Origin: a candidate division WOR-3 bacterium
GTDB lineage: Bacteria; SDB-A
Assembly: GCA_016926475.1 (NCBI GenBank)
Contig: JAFGON010000050.1
Location: 1 to 39,389, forward strand
Length of the DNA stretch: 39,389 bases
Direction of reading: 5' to 3'
The position numbers and the translations under genes were made by a program. Positions 1-7,713 of this stretch are shown piece after piece. The stretch's first letter is position 1; every line of letters begins with the position of its first letter. A model generated the notes under the pieces. The model ran no database searches. It was not told the DNA's origin and saw only the letters and a program-made list of their open reading frames with translations.

Positions 1-2
1 AT

Positions 3-212
3 CCTGACATGGAAGAAATTTTCAAAGCTGCTTCGCAATTCGGCAAGATATACTCCATTGTAGGAGGTTTGCACGGATTTGATCGTTTTGAGCTTTTCAA
101 AAATTTAAGCTTTATATGCCCCACTCATTGCACACGGCATAGGGAAATGATAAAAAAAATGTACCCTCAAAAATACATAGAGGGGGGAGTTGGAAAGTCA
201 TTTGAAATATAG
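3..212 (+). CDS. Metallo-beta-lactamase-fold protein, C-terminal fragment
   Basis: The frame is open from the window edge, so this is the last ~69 codons of a gene that starts upstream. Visible features are IVGGLHGF followed by a short helix and then CPTHCTR, ending in GVGKSFEI. In the MBL-fold subfamily annotated as dihydropterin-6-yl-methyl ribofuranosylaminobenzene phosphate synthase-like, a GG-L/F-H motif and a terminal P-x-HCT metal-binding histidine are followed by a GVGK-type last strand, which matches. The enzyme substrate cannot be told from this piece. The next gene starts 44 bases downstream with its own ribosome binding site, so the two may share a transcript. The internal ATG at 9 is not a credible start because the protein would lack the catalytic core. 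Confidence 0.55.
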   Translation, partial: PDMEEIFKAASQFGKIYSIVGGLHGFDRFELFKNLSFICPTHCTRHREMIKKMYPQKYIEGGVGKSFEI

Positions 213-256
213 AGAACCAAAAAGAATATTTTTTAATCTTACCGAATGGAGGCCGA

Positions 257-1831
257 ATGAAAATTAGTTCTGTCGCTGAAATGCGCTCTCTTGATGAAAA
301 GGCGGTTTCAATTTATGGGATACCCCAGGAAATCCTGATGGAAAATGCCGGTCATGCAGCCTATTCGGTAATACAGAATGAATTCGGTGTTGAGGGTAAA
401 AGATTTATGGTTTTATGCGGCACGGGTAATAACGGAGGTGACGGACTTGTAGTGGCAAGGAAGCTGTATTCTTCTGGAGGAGATGTCAAAGTCTTGGTAG
501 TGGGTGAAATTTCCAAATTTAAAGGGGCGGGAAAGAAAAACTTAGAAATCATCAGAAAGCTAAATATTGAAATTATTACCATTGTTGAACCATCTCCAAT
601 TATTGATTTGATAAAGAACTCGGACTCGCTCATAGATGCAATATTCGGAACTGGTCTCGACAGGCAGGTAGATGGCTTGCACAAAGAAATAATCAATATA
701 ATCAGGTCTAGCGGCAAAAAAGTGTTTTCGCTCGACATACCTTCGGGTATAAACGGTGACACAGGCCAAGTAATGGAAACGGCTGTTAGAGCTGATTTTA
801 CAGTAACATTCGGCCTTCCAAAAATCGGAAATATCATGCATCCCGGATTTGATCATTGTGGCAAGATCTACGTCTCTCATATATCTTTTCCCCCCGAATT
901 ACATGGAGCAGAATATATAAAAATCTCGACAAACGATCCGGTGGTTTTACCTAAGAGGGAGAGTAATTCGCACAAGGGGGATTTCGGTAAAACACTTTTT
1001 ATAGCCGGTTCGTCAAAATATCTTGGAGCTCCATATTTATCTGCAATGTCTTTTCTCAAATCTGGTGGTGGGCTTTCTTTTTTGGCGACTCCCGAAAGCG
1101 TTGCGCCCTTTATCGGGATGAAAGGCGCCGAAATAGTTTTAATCCCTCAAAAGCAGACATCATCTGGAAGTCTGTCTCTTGAGAATGAGAAAGAATTGAT
1201 AGAATTTTCCGACAAAGTGGATTTTGTCGTCGCCGGGCCTGGATTATCTTTGGACGATGAGACCAAGAAACTAGTCAAAAAAATCGTAAATAAAATTGAA
1301 AAACCCCTACTATTAGACGGGGACGGTTTGACTGCTTTAACTGAAGACCTAAGTGTTTTGCAAGAGCGGAAATTTCCGACAATTCTCACCCCTCACACAG
1401 GAGAAATGGCGAGATTGGCGAAAGTCGACGTCGAATTTGTGGAGAAGAACAAAATTCAAATTCTTAATAAATTGACAAAAGAACTGAACTCTACAATTGT
1501 GCTAAAAGGAGCACATTCTTTGATTGGATTTTCTGACGGTAGGATTTTTATAAATCTCAGCGGAAACCCAGGCATGGCGACCGCGGGTAGTGGCGATGTT
1601 CTGACCGGAGTTATTTCCGCAATGCATGGTCTCGGTTTTGATGTCGAAAAATCTGTCCGAACCGGAGTATATGTTCACGGTTGCGCGGGAGACCTCGCCG
1701 CAGAAGCAGTCGGTGAGGATGGAATGCTGTCAGGTGATATTATGGAATATTTGCCTGAGAGTTTAAAAATACTCAGAGAAAACTACAAATCTGTTATCCA
1801 GAACTACTCGGGTAAATTAGCACTTGTTTGA
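257..1831 (+). CDS. nnr: Bifunctional NAD(P)H-hydrate epimerase / ADP-dependent NAD(P)H-hydrate dehydratase
   Basis: This 524-residue protein has the usual length of the fused YjeF-type repair enzyme. The N-terminal half (about 1-215) is the epimerase: a helix with MENAGHAA near 28-35, then CGTGNNGGDGLVVARKL near 54-70, and DIPSGINGDTG near 165. The C-terminal half (about 235-510) is the ribokinase-like dehydratase, with GPGL, LDGDGL, TPHTGE and the phosphate-binding GNPGMATAGSGDVLTG at about 436-451. Together they convert hydrated, damaged NAD(P)HX back to NAD(P)H in the cytoplasm. GGAGG lies 5 bases before the ATG, which fixes the start. The protein is metabolic housekeeping and shows nothing unusual. 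Confidence 0.96.
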   Translation: MKISSVAEMRSLDEKAVSIYGIPQEILMENAGHAAYSVIQNEFGVEGKRFMVLCGTGNNGGDGLVVARKLYSSGGDVKVLVVGEISKFKGAGKKNLEIIRKLNIEIITIVEPSPIIDLIKNSDSLIDAIFGTGLDRQVDGLHKEIINIIRSSGKKVFSLDIPSGINGDTGQVMETAVRADFTVTFGLPKIGNIMHPGFDHCGKIYVSHISFPPELHGAEYIKISTNDPVVLPKRESNSHKGDFGKTLFIAGSSKYLGAPYLSAMSFLKSGGGLSFLATPESVAPFIGMKGAEIVLIPQKQTSSGSLSLENEKELIEFSDKVDFVVAGPGLSLDDETKKLVKKIVNKIEKPLLLDGDGLTALTEDLSVLQERKFPTILTPHTGEMARLAKVDVEFVEKNKIQILNKLTKELNSTIVLKGAHSLIGFSDGRIFINLSGNPGMATAGSGDVLTGVISAMHGLGFDVEKSVRTGVYVHGCAGDLAAEAVGEDGMLSGDIMEYLPESLKILRENYKSVIQNYSGKLALV

Positions 1832-1921
1832 TTTTTTTTAAAAAAATTCTGTCCTAAATAAATTTGGGAAGTCTTGAGAAAATTGCAAATTACAGCGACT
1901 TTCCCATAAGGGAGGGAAAAA

Positions 1922-3781
1922 ATGTTAAAACTAAAAAATAAGTTTATTTTTGCGCCTATTAAAACAGGTTACAGTTCTGAAGACGGGGTTGTAAGCGAAA
2001 GGCATTTAGCTTTTTATGGTATCAGATCCAAATTTCTCGGAGCCGTCATTCCCGAGCCTTTCTATTTGGATAAGTCTTTAAGGGAAATCCCAACGCAAAT
2101 GGGTATTGATTCAGACGACAAAATTAAAGGGCTTAAAAGGCTGACGGATTCATTACACAGATTTGACACAAAAGTCATTGCCCACCTAAATCATCCCGGG
2201 AGAATGGCGAACCCGAAAATTACCGGTAACATATTTTTATCTTCGACAGACAAACCGTGCGAAAATGGCGGATTCATACCTAAGAGGATGGATCTTGAAG
2301 ACATAAAAAATACAGTTAAACTTTTTGTCATGGCGGCAGAAAGGGCAAAAGAATCGGGTTTTGACGCTTTGGAGTTGCAATTTGGTCACGGTTACCTTCT
2401 GGCGCAGTTCATTTCGCCATTTGTCAACGACAGAGACGACGAATACGGTGGGGATTTTGAAAATCGAATCAGTTTTCCTCTAATGGTTTTGGAAGCGATA
2501 AAGAAAGCTGTAAAATTGCCAGTAATAGTCAGATTGAGCGGGGATGAGATGGTGCCCAAGGGTATAAAGTTGACTGAAATGGTCGAACTTTCCAAAAAGC
2601 TTGCAGAAAAGGATGTCGAAGCTATACACGTTTCAGCCGGTACAGTTTGCTCAACGCCGCCCTGGTTTTTTCAACACATGTTCGTCCCCAAGGGTAAAAC
2701 ATGGGAGATGGCAAAAGAGATAAAAGATGGTACTGGTTCAAAAATTATTTTTGTCGGTAGAGTTGACAGCCCTGAAGATGTCGATATTCTCCAGAATAAA
2801 TTTTCCGCGGACTATATCGCAGTTGGAAGAGCGCTTGTCGCCGACCCTGATTTTGTTGGCAAAATAACAGGTGAGATCAAAGCAGAGATAAGACCATGTC
2901 TTGCATGTGTTGAAGGCTGTCTTGGTGGAGTCAGGTCAGGTAAAGGTCTCCAGTGCCTTATAAACCCTGAAGTAGGGAGAGAGGATGAAACTTTCGAGAG
3001 GGCTCAAACTCAAAAAAAGTATGCAGTCGTAGGTGGCGGACTCGCCGGAATGCAATCTGCCCTGACACTGAGGAGAAGGGGGCACAAGGTAGATTTGTTT
3101 GAAAAGGAAAATTTAGGAGGACAATTCAACCTCGCCCCTCTGACACCCAACAAAAGGAGCATGGCAAAACTAGTCCCATATTTCAAAAAAGAATTGGAGT
3201 CAAACCAGGTCAATGTCATAAAAAAGGAAGCCATGGAGTCCGACCTCATATCAAAATATGACGGAGTTATTCTCGCTACGGGTTCTGTGCCTGCGGTGCC
3301 GGATATTCCGGGGTTAAAATCATATTTTTGGGCTGATATCCTTCTAGAAGAAAATTTACCTAAAAACAAGAATGTTTTAATAATAGGCGGAGGTCTGGTA
3401 GGCGTTGATGTCGCCACAGCCCTAATCCCTTTGGGCAATAGGGTGACGATTGTTAAAAGGACTACGGATTTCGGCGGAGATATGGAGTTGATGGCTAAAA
3501 CTCTTTCTCTTAAAATGATGAAAGACAAAGGGACAATTTTCAGCGAATACACTCATATAAAAAAAATCGAAGGAAGAACAGTTTTCGCCGAGAGAAACGG
3601 ACAGCAAATTCGTTTTGAAGACATCGACATTATAGTCGTCTCTACCAGCATGAAGAGCTACAACCCTTTGGAAGGAAAAATAAAAGGAAGAGTGCCGGTC
3701 TGGACTATAGGAGACGCGAGAGAAGTTGGCAATGCTCAAGATGCAATTGCTGAAGCATTCGATGTTTCAAGCAGGCTTTGA
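1922..3781 (+). CDS. NADH:flavin oxidoreductase / 2,4-dienoyl-CoA reductase-like Fe-S flavoprotein
   Basis: This 619-residue protein has the full three-part architecture of the FadH / old yellow enzyme family. An FMN-binding TIM barrel occupies about 1-320 (HPGR near 91; FGHGYLLAQFISPFVNDRDD near 154-173; VGRALVADP near 300). A [4Fe-4S] motif follows with C326, C329, C333 and C345 (CX2CX3CX11C). A C-terminal FAD/NAD(P)H half contains VVGGGLAGMQSAL and a second dinucleotide fold IIGGGLVGVDVA. Such enzymes reduce C=C bonds of enoyl compounds or enoates, passing electrons from NAD(P)H through FAD and Fe-S to FMN. The true substrate is unknown. GGGAGGG lies 6 bases before the ATG. The gene stands alone between its neighbours, which gives no pathway clue. 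Confidence 0.9.
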   Translation: MLKLKNKFIFAPIKTGYSSEDGVVSERHLAFYGIRSKFLGAVIPEPFYLDKSLREIPTQMGIDSDDKIKGLKRLTDSLHRFDTKVIAHLNHPGRMANPKITGNIFLSSTDKPCENGGFIPKRMDLEDIKNTVKLFVMAAERAKESGFDALELQFGHGYLLAQFISPFVNDRDDEYGGDFENRISFPLMVLEAIKKAVKLPVIVRLSGDEMVPKGIKLTEMVELSKKLAEKDVEAIHVSAGTVCSTPPWFFQHMFVPKGKTWEMAKEIKDGTGSKIIFVGRVDSPEDVDILQNKFSADYIAVGRALVADPDFVGKITGEIKAEIRPCLACVEGCLGGVRSGKGLQCLINPEVGREDETFERAQTQKKYAVVGGGLAGMQSALTLRRRGHKVDLFEKENLGGQFNLAPLTPNKRSMAKLVPYFKKELESNQVNVIKKEAMESDLISKYDGVILATGSVPAVPDIPGLKSYFWADILLEENLPKNKNVLIIGGGLVGVDVATALIPLGNRVTIVKRTTDFGGDMELMAKTLSLKMMKDKGTIFSEYTHIKKIEGRTVFAERNGQQIRFEDIDIIVVSTSMKSYNPLEGKIKGRVPVWTIGDAREVGNAQDAIAEAFDVSSRL

Positions 3782-3824
3782 AGGTGCAGAATCCGCGATT
3801 CTGATAAAGATGATTTTTTGTATA

Positions 3825-3833
3825 TGATATAAT
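3825..3833 (+). promoter_or_regulatory. Extended -10 promoter candidate for the YggS-family gene
   Basis: TGaTATAAT at 3825-3833 is a perfect extended -10 element, 52 bases before the ATG at 3886. No good -35 is present, as expected for extended -10 promoters. This is a motif match only; no transcription evidence is available. Confidence 0.45.
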
Positions 3834-3885
3834 AAATAGAAGTTTAATATTAAATAATATATCAGAAAATTTTAGGCGGTATTAA

Positions 3886-4554
3886 ATGATAAGACAAAAT
3901 GTAAGAAAAATTTTAAAGGTCCTGCCTGAAGGTGTACTACTTGTCGCGGCTTCCAAAAGAAGATCTGCCGAGGAAATTTTACAGGTGGTAGAAGCGGGTG
4001 CTCGAATAATTGGAGAAAATTACTGCGCCGAGGCGAGAAGAGCTTATGTGAAGATCGGGAAAAAGGCTCTTTGGCACTATATCGGAATACCGTCGAGAGA
4101 GAAACATGATTTGTTGAGGAAAAAATCCCTTGAAATATTCGATATGATAGAGACCGTAGATTCAGTTGAAATAGCACGGGAGATAGACAGGAAATGTCGA
4201 GATATCGGAAAAGTGATGTCGGTTTTAATTGAAGTAAACAGCGGAAAGGAAAGACAGAAGTCCGGAGTTTTCCCTGAGGACACGCGAGGCCTGGTCGAGA
4301 AGATATCTTTATTTGAGAATGTAAAAATAATGGGCTTGATGACCATGGGACCCAGGGCAGGATTGCCGGAAGATTCAAGGTCATATTTTCAGGAGACCAA
4401 AAAATTGTTCGACGAAATATCGGAATTGAACATAAAAAATGTCGAAATGAAGTATCTGTCAATGGGAATGAGCAATTCTTATCTTGTCGCTATCGAAGAA
4501 GGGGCGAACATGATCAGAATCGGCACAAAGATTTACGAAGATTCGAAACAATAA
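3886..4554 (+). CDS. yggS: YggS/PROSC-family PLP homeostasis protein
   Basis: This 222-residue alanine-racemase-like TIM barrel is typical in length for YggS/PLPBP. LLVAASKRRSAEE places the PLP Schiff-base lysine at K24. It is followed by IIGENYCAEA (usually GENYVQE), the WHYIG region (WHFIG in relatives), VLIEVNSGKERQKSG, LMTMGP, and the C-terminal LSMGMSNSYLVAIEEGANMIRIGTKIY phosphate-binding region. Family members have no known catalytic activity; they bind PLP and buffer vitamin B6 and amino acid pools in the cytoplasm. The ribosome binding site AGGCGG is modest. The gene has its own promoter candidate and converges on tenA, with 56 bases between them and no convincing terminator. Confidence 0.92.
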   Translation: MIRQNVRKILKVLPEGVLLVAASKRRSAEEILQVVEAGARIIGENYCAEARRAYVKIGKKALWHYIGIPSREKHDLLRKKSLEIFDMIETVDSVEIAREIDRKCRDIGKVMSVLIEVNSGKERQKSGVFPEDTRGLVEKISLFENVKIMGLMTMGPRAGLPEDSRSYFQETKKLFDEISELNIKNVEMKYLSMGMSNSYLVAIEEGANMIRIGTKIYEDSKQ

Positions 4555-4610
4555 AATCTAACGTCATTTTTTAACTTTTGCGCAAATCAAAATGTGAATT
4601 TTTGGTGGTT

Positions 4611-5261
4611 TTAACTGATACTTGATGCCTCTTCGAATACGCGGAATTCGAATTCGGCGCTCTTTGAAAATGCGCTTTGCATACTTTCTTTGATTTGACT
4701 GTCTGAATTTTCTGCCAGAATTTCTACGATCTGTATAAACTTTTGTGTGTATTCTCTGTATTTGCCGCCTGAATAAGCGTCAATCCATTTTTTATAGGGA
4801 TTGTCTTCAGCGGAATTTTCAAATACATATTCTCCCGTCCTGTTATAAACCCAAAAACAAGGCAAAAGAGCGGCCGCGGCAACTGGATATGGCGAATTGA
4901 AGGCGCTTTCAAGCAGGTAATCCGCGTAAGATTTGAATTCCGGTGATTTACTTTTTGTTTTTGGTATGTCGAAAATTTTGAATAATTCCTGTTCTAAATC
5001 TCTTTCAATGTCAAGCCCGTCCTTTGCCAACTCTATAAAAAAGTATGTTTCTTCAGGATTGTTCGCCCTGGCAGCGATTGCAGATAATGCTCTGGAGTCA
5101 TCGATAATGTACAGAACATCCTGAGAAATATAGTGTGAAAACCACTTACGAGGCAACGTTCCGTCTGCAAGACGCTGAACATAATGGCATTGGAGTATTT
5201 TCTTGTATATGGGTTGAATGTGATCCCAAAATTTCTGTGTGTTATGCCCCAAGGGTCTCAT
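4611..5261 (-). CDS. tenA: TenA-family thiaminase II / aminopyrimidine aminohydrolase
   Basis: This is a 216-residue all-helical TenA protein. The N-terminal region (FWDHIQPIYKKILQCHYVQRLADGTLP) is followed by FSHYISQDVLYI, which carries the conserved F..Y..QD motif. Further on are YPVAAAALLPCFWVY and KWIDAYSGGKYREY, close to the family W-I-x-x-Y-x-G-x-x-Y/F signature. TenA releases or salvages the hydroxymethylpyrimidine moiety of damaged thiamine in the cytoplasm. I chose the ATG at 5261 because it forms a TAATG overlap with the thiD stop; the longer reading starts at a TTG and lacks a ribosome binding site. It is the last gene of the minus-strand thi operon and acts together with ThiD and ThiE in pyrimidine salvage. 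Confidence 0.92.
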   Translation of the reverse strand: MRPLGHNTQKFWDHIQPIYKKILQCHYVQRLADGTLPRKWFSHYISQDVLYIIDDSRALSAIAARANNPEETYFFIELAKDGLDIERDLEQELFKIFDIPKTKSKSPEFKSYADYLLESAFNSPYPVAAAALLPCFWVYNRTGEYVFENSAEDNPYKKWIDAYSGGKYREYTQKFIQIVEILAENSDSQIKESMQSAFSKSAEFEFRVFEEASSIS

Positions 5262-6073
5262 TATTGCCAAAAATGGTAAAAATGGTGAACAGGTCCGTGC
5301 CCATGACCCAAAGAGTAATTTGAGCCTTCTTTGATGGCGCGATCTACGTATTCTTTTGCTTTTTTCAGAGCTTCATTTATCGGCAAACCTTTGGCGAGAA
5401 AAGAAGCTATGGCAGATGAGAGAGTACAGCCTGTGCCGTGTGTGTTCTGAGTCGGTATTTTTTTTGTTTTAAAAGTCAAAACCTGATCATCTTCTGCGTT
5501 GTAAAATACATCTTCTATTTCCTCTTCCTCTATATGCCCTGCTTTGAGCATCACTGAAACTTTACCGTCCATAGAAAGGGTTCTTGCTGCCTTTCGAATT
5601 TTCTCGTGTGAATCGATATTTTCGCCGAGCAATATTTCACCTTCCGGTATATTCGGAGTTATGACCCTCGACATCGGTATCAAAACATTCTTTAAAGTTT
5701 CAATGGCTTCGTCTTGTAGGAGTTTATCGCCGGAGGTCGCCACCATTACTGGATCGAGGACGATGTCTTTTATGGAATAGCTTTGGAGGGTTTCTGCCAC
5801 TGTAATTATGACATCAGAAGAATGCAGCATTCCAATTTTTACTGCGTCTGTCCCTATATCGTCGAGGACTGATTTTATTTGTTGGGCTATGACCTCTTTT
5901 GGAACAGTGAATACCGATTGAACCCCTAGCGTGTTTTGGACTGTTATGGCGGTAATAGCTGTCATAGCGTAACATCCGCAAGCCGATATAGTTTTTATGT
6001 CTGCTTGAATGCCTGCTCCTCCGCCGGAGTCGCTTCCTGCTATCGTCAATACTTTTTTATATGTATTTTTCAC
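5261..6073 (-). CDS. thiD: Hydroxymethylpyrimidine / phosphomethylpyrimidine kinase
   Basis: ThiD phosphorylates HMP to HMP-P and then to HMP-PP, the pyrimidine half of thiamine. The N-terminus KKVLTIAGSDSGGGAGIQAD is the family hallmark, followed by CYAMTAITAITVQNT, KIGMLHS, LDPVMVATSGDKL and the C-terminal anion-hole motif THGTGCTLSSAIA. The 270-residue length is normal for the single-domain enzyme; no ThiE or TenA domain is fused. I chose the GTG at 6073 because GGAG lies 6 bases before it. An ATG at 6085 would add four residues (MECF) but has no Shine-Dalgarno sequence. The stop codon overlaps the tenA start, so the two are translationally coupled. Confidence 0.94.
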   Translation of the reverse strand: MKNTYKKVLTIAGSDSGGGAGIQADIKTISACGCYAMTAITAITVQNTLGVQSVFTVPKEVIAQQIKSVLDDIGTDAVKIGMLHSSDVIITVAETLQSYSIKDIVLDPVMVATSGDKLLQDEAIETLKNVLIPMSRVITPNIPEGEILLGENIDSHEKIRKAARTLSMDGKVSVMLKAGHIEEEEIEDVFYNAEDDQVLTFKTKKIPTQNTHGTGCTLSSAIASFLAKGLPINEALKKAKEYVDRAIKEGSNYSLGHGHGPVHHFYHFWQ

Positions 6074-6106
6074 AAAACACTCCATAGGGCGACTTTGCCG
6101 TCTTCA

Positions 6107-6748
6107 TCATGAATTTTTTTTGTATTCCAAAATTATGTCTTTCAATTCTCTCGCTGCTTTCATAGGGTCGTCGGCAGAAACTATAGCCGAGACAACCGCT
6201 AAAGAATCTGATCCGGCTTTAAGCACATCTAATGCGTTGGAAGAGTTCAAACCTCCGATGGCGATTTTGTGGTGTTTTGAAACAGATACAATTTCCCGAA
6301 CTCCTTCAATGCCTAAGCCGCTTGCGAGTTCAGGTTTTGTGCTTGTCACGAATACAGGAGAAATGCCTATGTAATCAACATCTATTTCATTCGCCTTTTC
6401 GGCTTGTTTAAAATTTTCAACCGACAAGCCGATTATTTTATCGTGTCCTAAAATTTTACGAGCGTATTCGTAAGGCATATCGGACTGTCCTATGTGAATT
6501 CCGTCAGCACCGGAAGCAAGAACGATATCGAGTCTGTCATTTATTATCAGAGGGGTGTCATACCGGGATAAGATATCTTTCAATTTGAGTGCTTGTTCGA
6601 GGAAGTCCTTTGTAGAAAGATTTTTTTCTCTGAGCTGGACAACTCCAACTCCTCCTTTTACCGCCTGCTCTACCACGAATTCGACGCTTCTGCCCCTTGA
6701 GAGAGCTCGGTCTGTAACGAGGTATAAGATTGAATCAGAAAATTTCAT
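6107..6748 (-). CDS. thiE: Thiamine-phosphate synthase
   Basis: ThiE joins HMP-PP to the thiazole phosphate to make thiamine phosphate. The 213-residue protein is a TIM barrel of normal length. Motifs in order are LYLVTDRALSRGR, GGVGVVQLREKNLSTKDFL, LIINDRLDIVLASGADGIHIGQSDMP (pyrimidine and metal binding), IGLSVEN, DYIGISPVF, and AIGGLNSSNALDVLKAGSDSLAVVSAI (phosphate-binding end). A short stretch separates its stop from the thiD start. It sits between the methyltransferase and thiD in the same operon. The start ATG has only a weak AGG-containing leader, consistent with read-through translation from upstream. Confidence 0.94.
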   Translation of the reverse strand: MKFSDSILYLVTDRALSRGRSVEFVVEQAVKGGVGVVQLREKNLSTKDFLEQALKLKDILSRYDTPLIINDRLDIVLASGADGIHIGQSDMPYEYARKILGHDKIIGLSVENFKQAEKANEIDVDYIGISPVFVTSTKPELASGLGIEGVREIVSVSKHHKIAIGGLNSSNALDVLKAGSDSLAVVSAIVSADDPMKAARELKDIILEYKKNS

Positions 6749-6783
6749 CTAAAAACCTGGCTCGTATGTCCTTTCACACAAGA

Positions 6784-7485
6784 TTATTTTTTATGGGCGC
6801 AGACCGCTACATAATCGCCGCAGTCATAGCCTGGTTTCGGTTCTTCGAGTGTATTGTCCGAATAGAGAGGATGCTTTGTCAGGGTCTGGGCGTATTCAAA
6901 AGAAATAAAACCGGCTTTTTTTAAAATTTCAGTTTTCTCGGAGGTTGTCTTCCAGAGAGCTGCGTTGACGAATTCTATTGGATATGGATCTTTTGGCTTG
7001 ACACCTTCCAGAAGAGGATGATCCCATGTCCCGAGAGCTTTTGCGAGATTGTATAAAATACCGTAGGAGCTTTCCTTTGGAACGTCTATTACGACAGCTC
7101 TGCCACTGGGTTTTAAAGCTCTGTGAGTTTTTTTGAATATACTGATCAAGTCCGGCATGTAGCTGGTGGTTCCGTTGAACAAAACCGTGTTGAATTTCTC
7201 CTCTCCAAAATCGGCCATGTCGGCAGAGGTTATTTCGACATTCATTCCTCTTTTTATTGCGATTTCAGCCATTCCACGGGAGGGCTCTATTCCGTATTTT
7301 ATCTCTATGCCGTATTCTCTGGCGAGGAGACTTTCAAAAATCCCGCTTCCGCAGCCGACAGACAAAACTTCTCCGGCGTCTTTCAGAAAATAGGCGACGA
7401 GTTTCAATTCCGAATAAAGGACATTTTTGTTTTCCAAAAACCATGCGTCATACTTTTCGGCGTACTGGTCAAAGGCTCCGCGCAT
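6784..7485 (-). CDS. Class I SAM-dependent methyltransferase
   Basis: This 233-residue protein carries the Rossmann methyltransferase core: VLSVGCGSGIFESLLA (motif I), IEPSRGMAEIAIKRG (acidic residue of motif II), ADMADFGEEKFNTVLFNGTTSYMPD (motifs III-IV) and LKPSGRAVVIDVP (motif V). The N-terminus FDQYAEKYDAWFLENK is typical of UbiE/small-molecule C- or O-methyltransferase relatives. The substrate cannot be deduced. The start ATG at 7485 is supported by AGGAGG four to five bases upstream; an in-frame ATG 33 bases earlier lacks such a site. As first gene of the operon with thiE, thiD and tenA it may be involved in thiamine-related metabolism, but co-transcription is the only evidence. Confidence 0.85.
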   Translation of the reverse strand: MRGAFDQYAEKYDAWFLENKNVLYSELKLVAYFLKDAGEVLSVGCGSGIFESLLAREYGIEIKYGIEPSRGMAEIAIKRGMNVEITSADMADFGEEKFNTVLFNGTTSYMPDLISIFKKTHRALKPSGRAVVIDVPKESSYGILYNLAKALGTWDHPLLEGVKPKDPYPIEFVNAALWKTTSEKTEILKKAGFISFEYAQTLTKHPLYSDNTLEEPKPGYDCGDYVAVCAHKK

Positions 7486-7552
7486 AAACCCTCCTAAAAA
7501 GTTAAATAAAAAACACAATTCTGACTACGACAGAGAATCTAAAATAGAATAT

Positions 7553-7581
7553 ATGATAAAATTATTTTTCTGAACTGTCAA
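7553..7581 (-). promoter_or_regulatory. Sigma70-like promoter of the methyltransferase-thiE-thiD-tenA operon
   Basis: On the minus strand, TTGACA (7576-7581) is followed after 17 bases by TATCAT (7553-7558). The -35 is perfect and the -10 has five of six consensus bases. The predicted transcript start near 7546 leaves a leader of about 60 bases to the ATG at 7485. That leader is too short for a TPP riboswitch and contains none of its conserved blocks. Confidence 0.65.
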
Positions 7582-7713
7582 AGTATAGGGCTTATAAAAA
7601 TCTTTAAAAACAGGGTCTGAAATTTTCATTATCTAAAAAGAATTTTCTCATTGGGGTTGGAAATTTATCGGGGGAGGGGATATGATTTCATTTTGATAAG
7701 AAAAGACACAAAA

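Noticed and set aside
361-837. Minus-strand ORF of 158 codons inside the NAD(P)HX repair gene
   Set aside because: It is a complement of a well-supported family gene, shows no domain, and has Ser/Pro/Phe-rich composition typical of an antisense shadow.
3010-3552. Minus-strand ORF of 180 codons
   Set aside because: It lies antisense to the FAD/NAD(P)H half of the FadH-like enzyme and has no recognisable motif.
3787-3803. Hairpin CAGAATC-CGC-GATTCTG after the FadH-like gene as terminator
   Set aside because: The stem is only seven pairs with low GC, and the T-run begins 10 bases later, so it does not meet the usual form of an intrinsic terminator.
3872-4462. Minus-strand ORF of 196 codons
   Set aside because: It mirrors the YggS-family gene; its Arg/Ser/Phe-rich translation is not like a real protein.
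7486-7650. TPP riboswitch upstream of the thi operon
   Set aside because: Neither the CTGAGA block nor the ACCTGATCTGG-like block is present on either strand, and the leader is too short.
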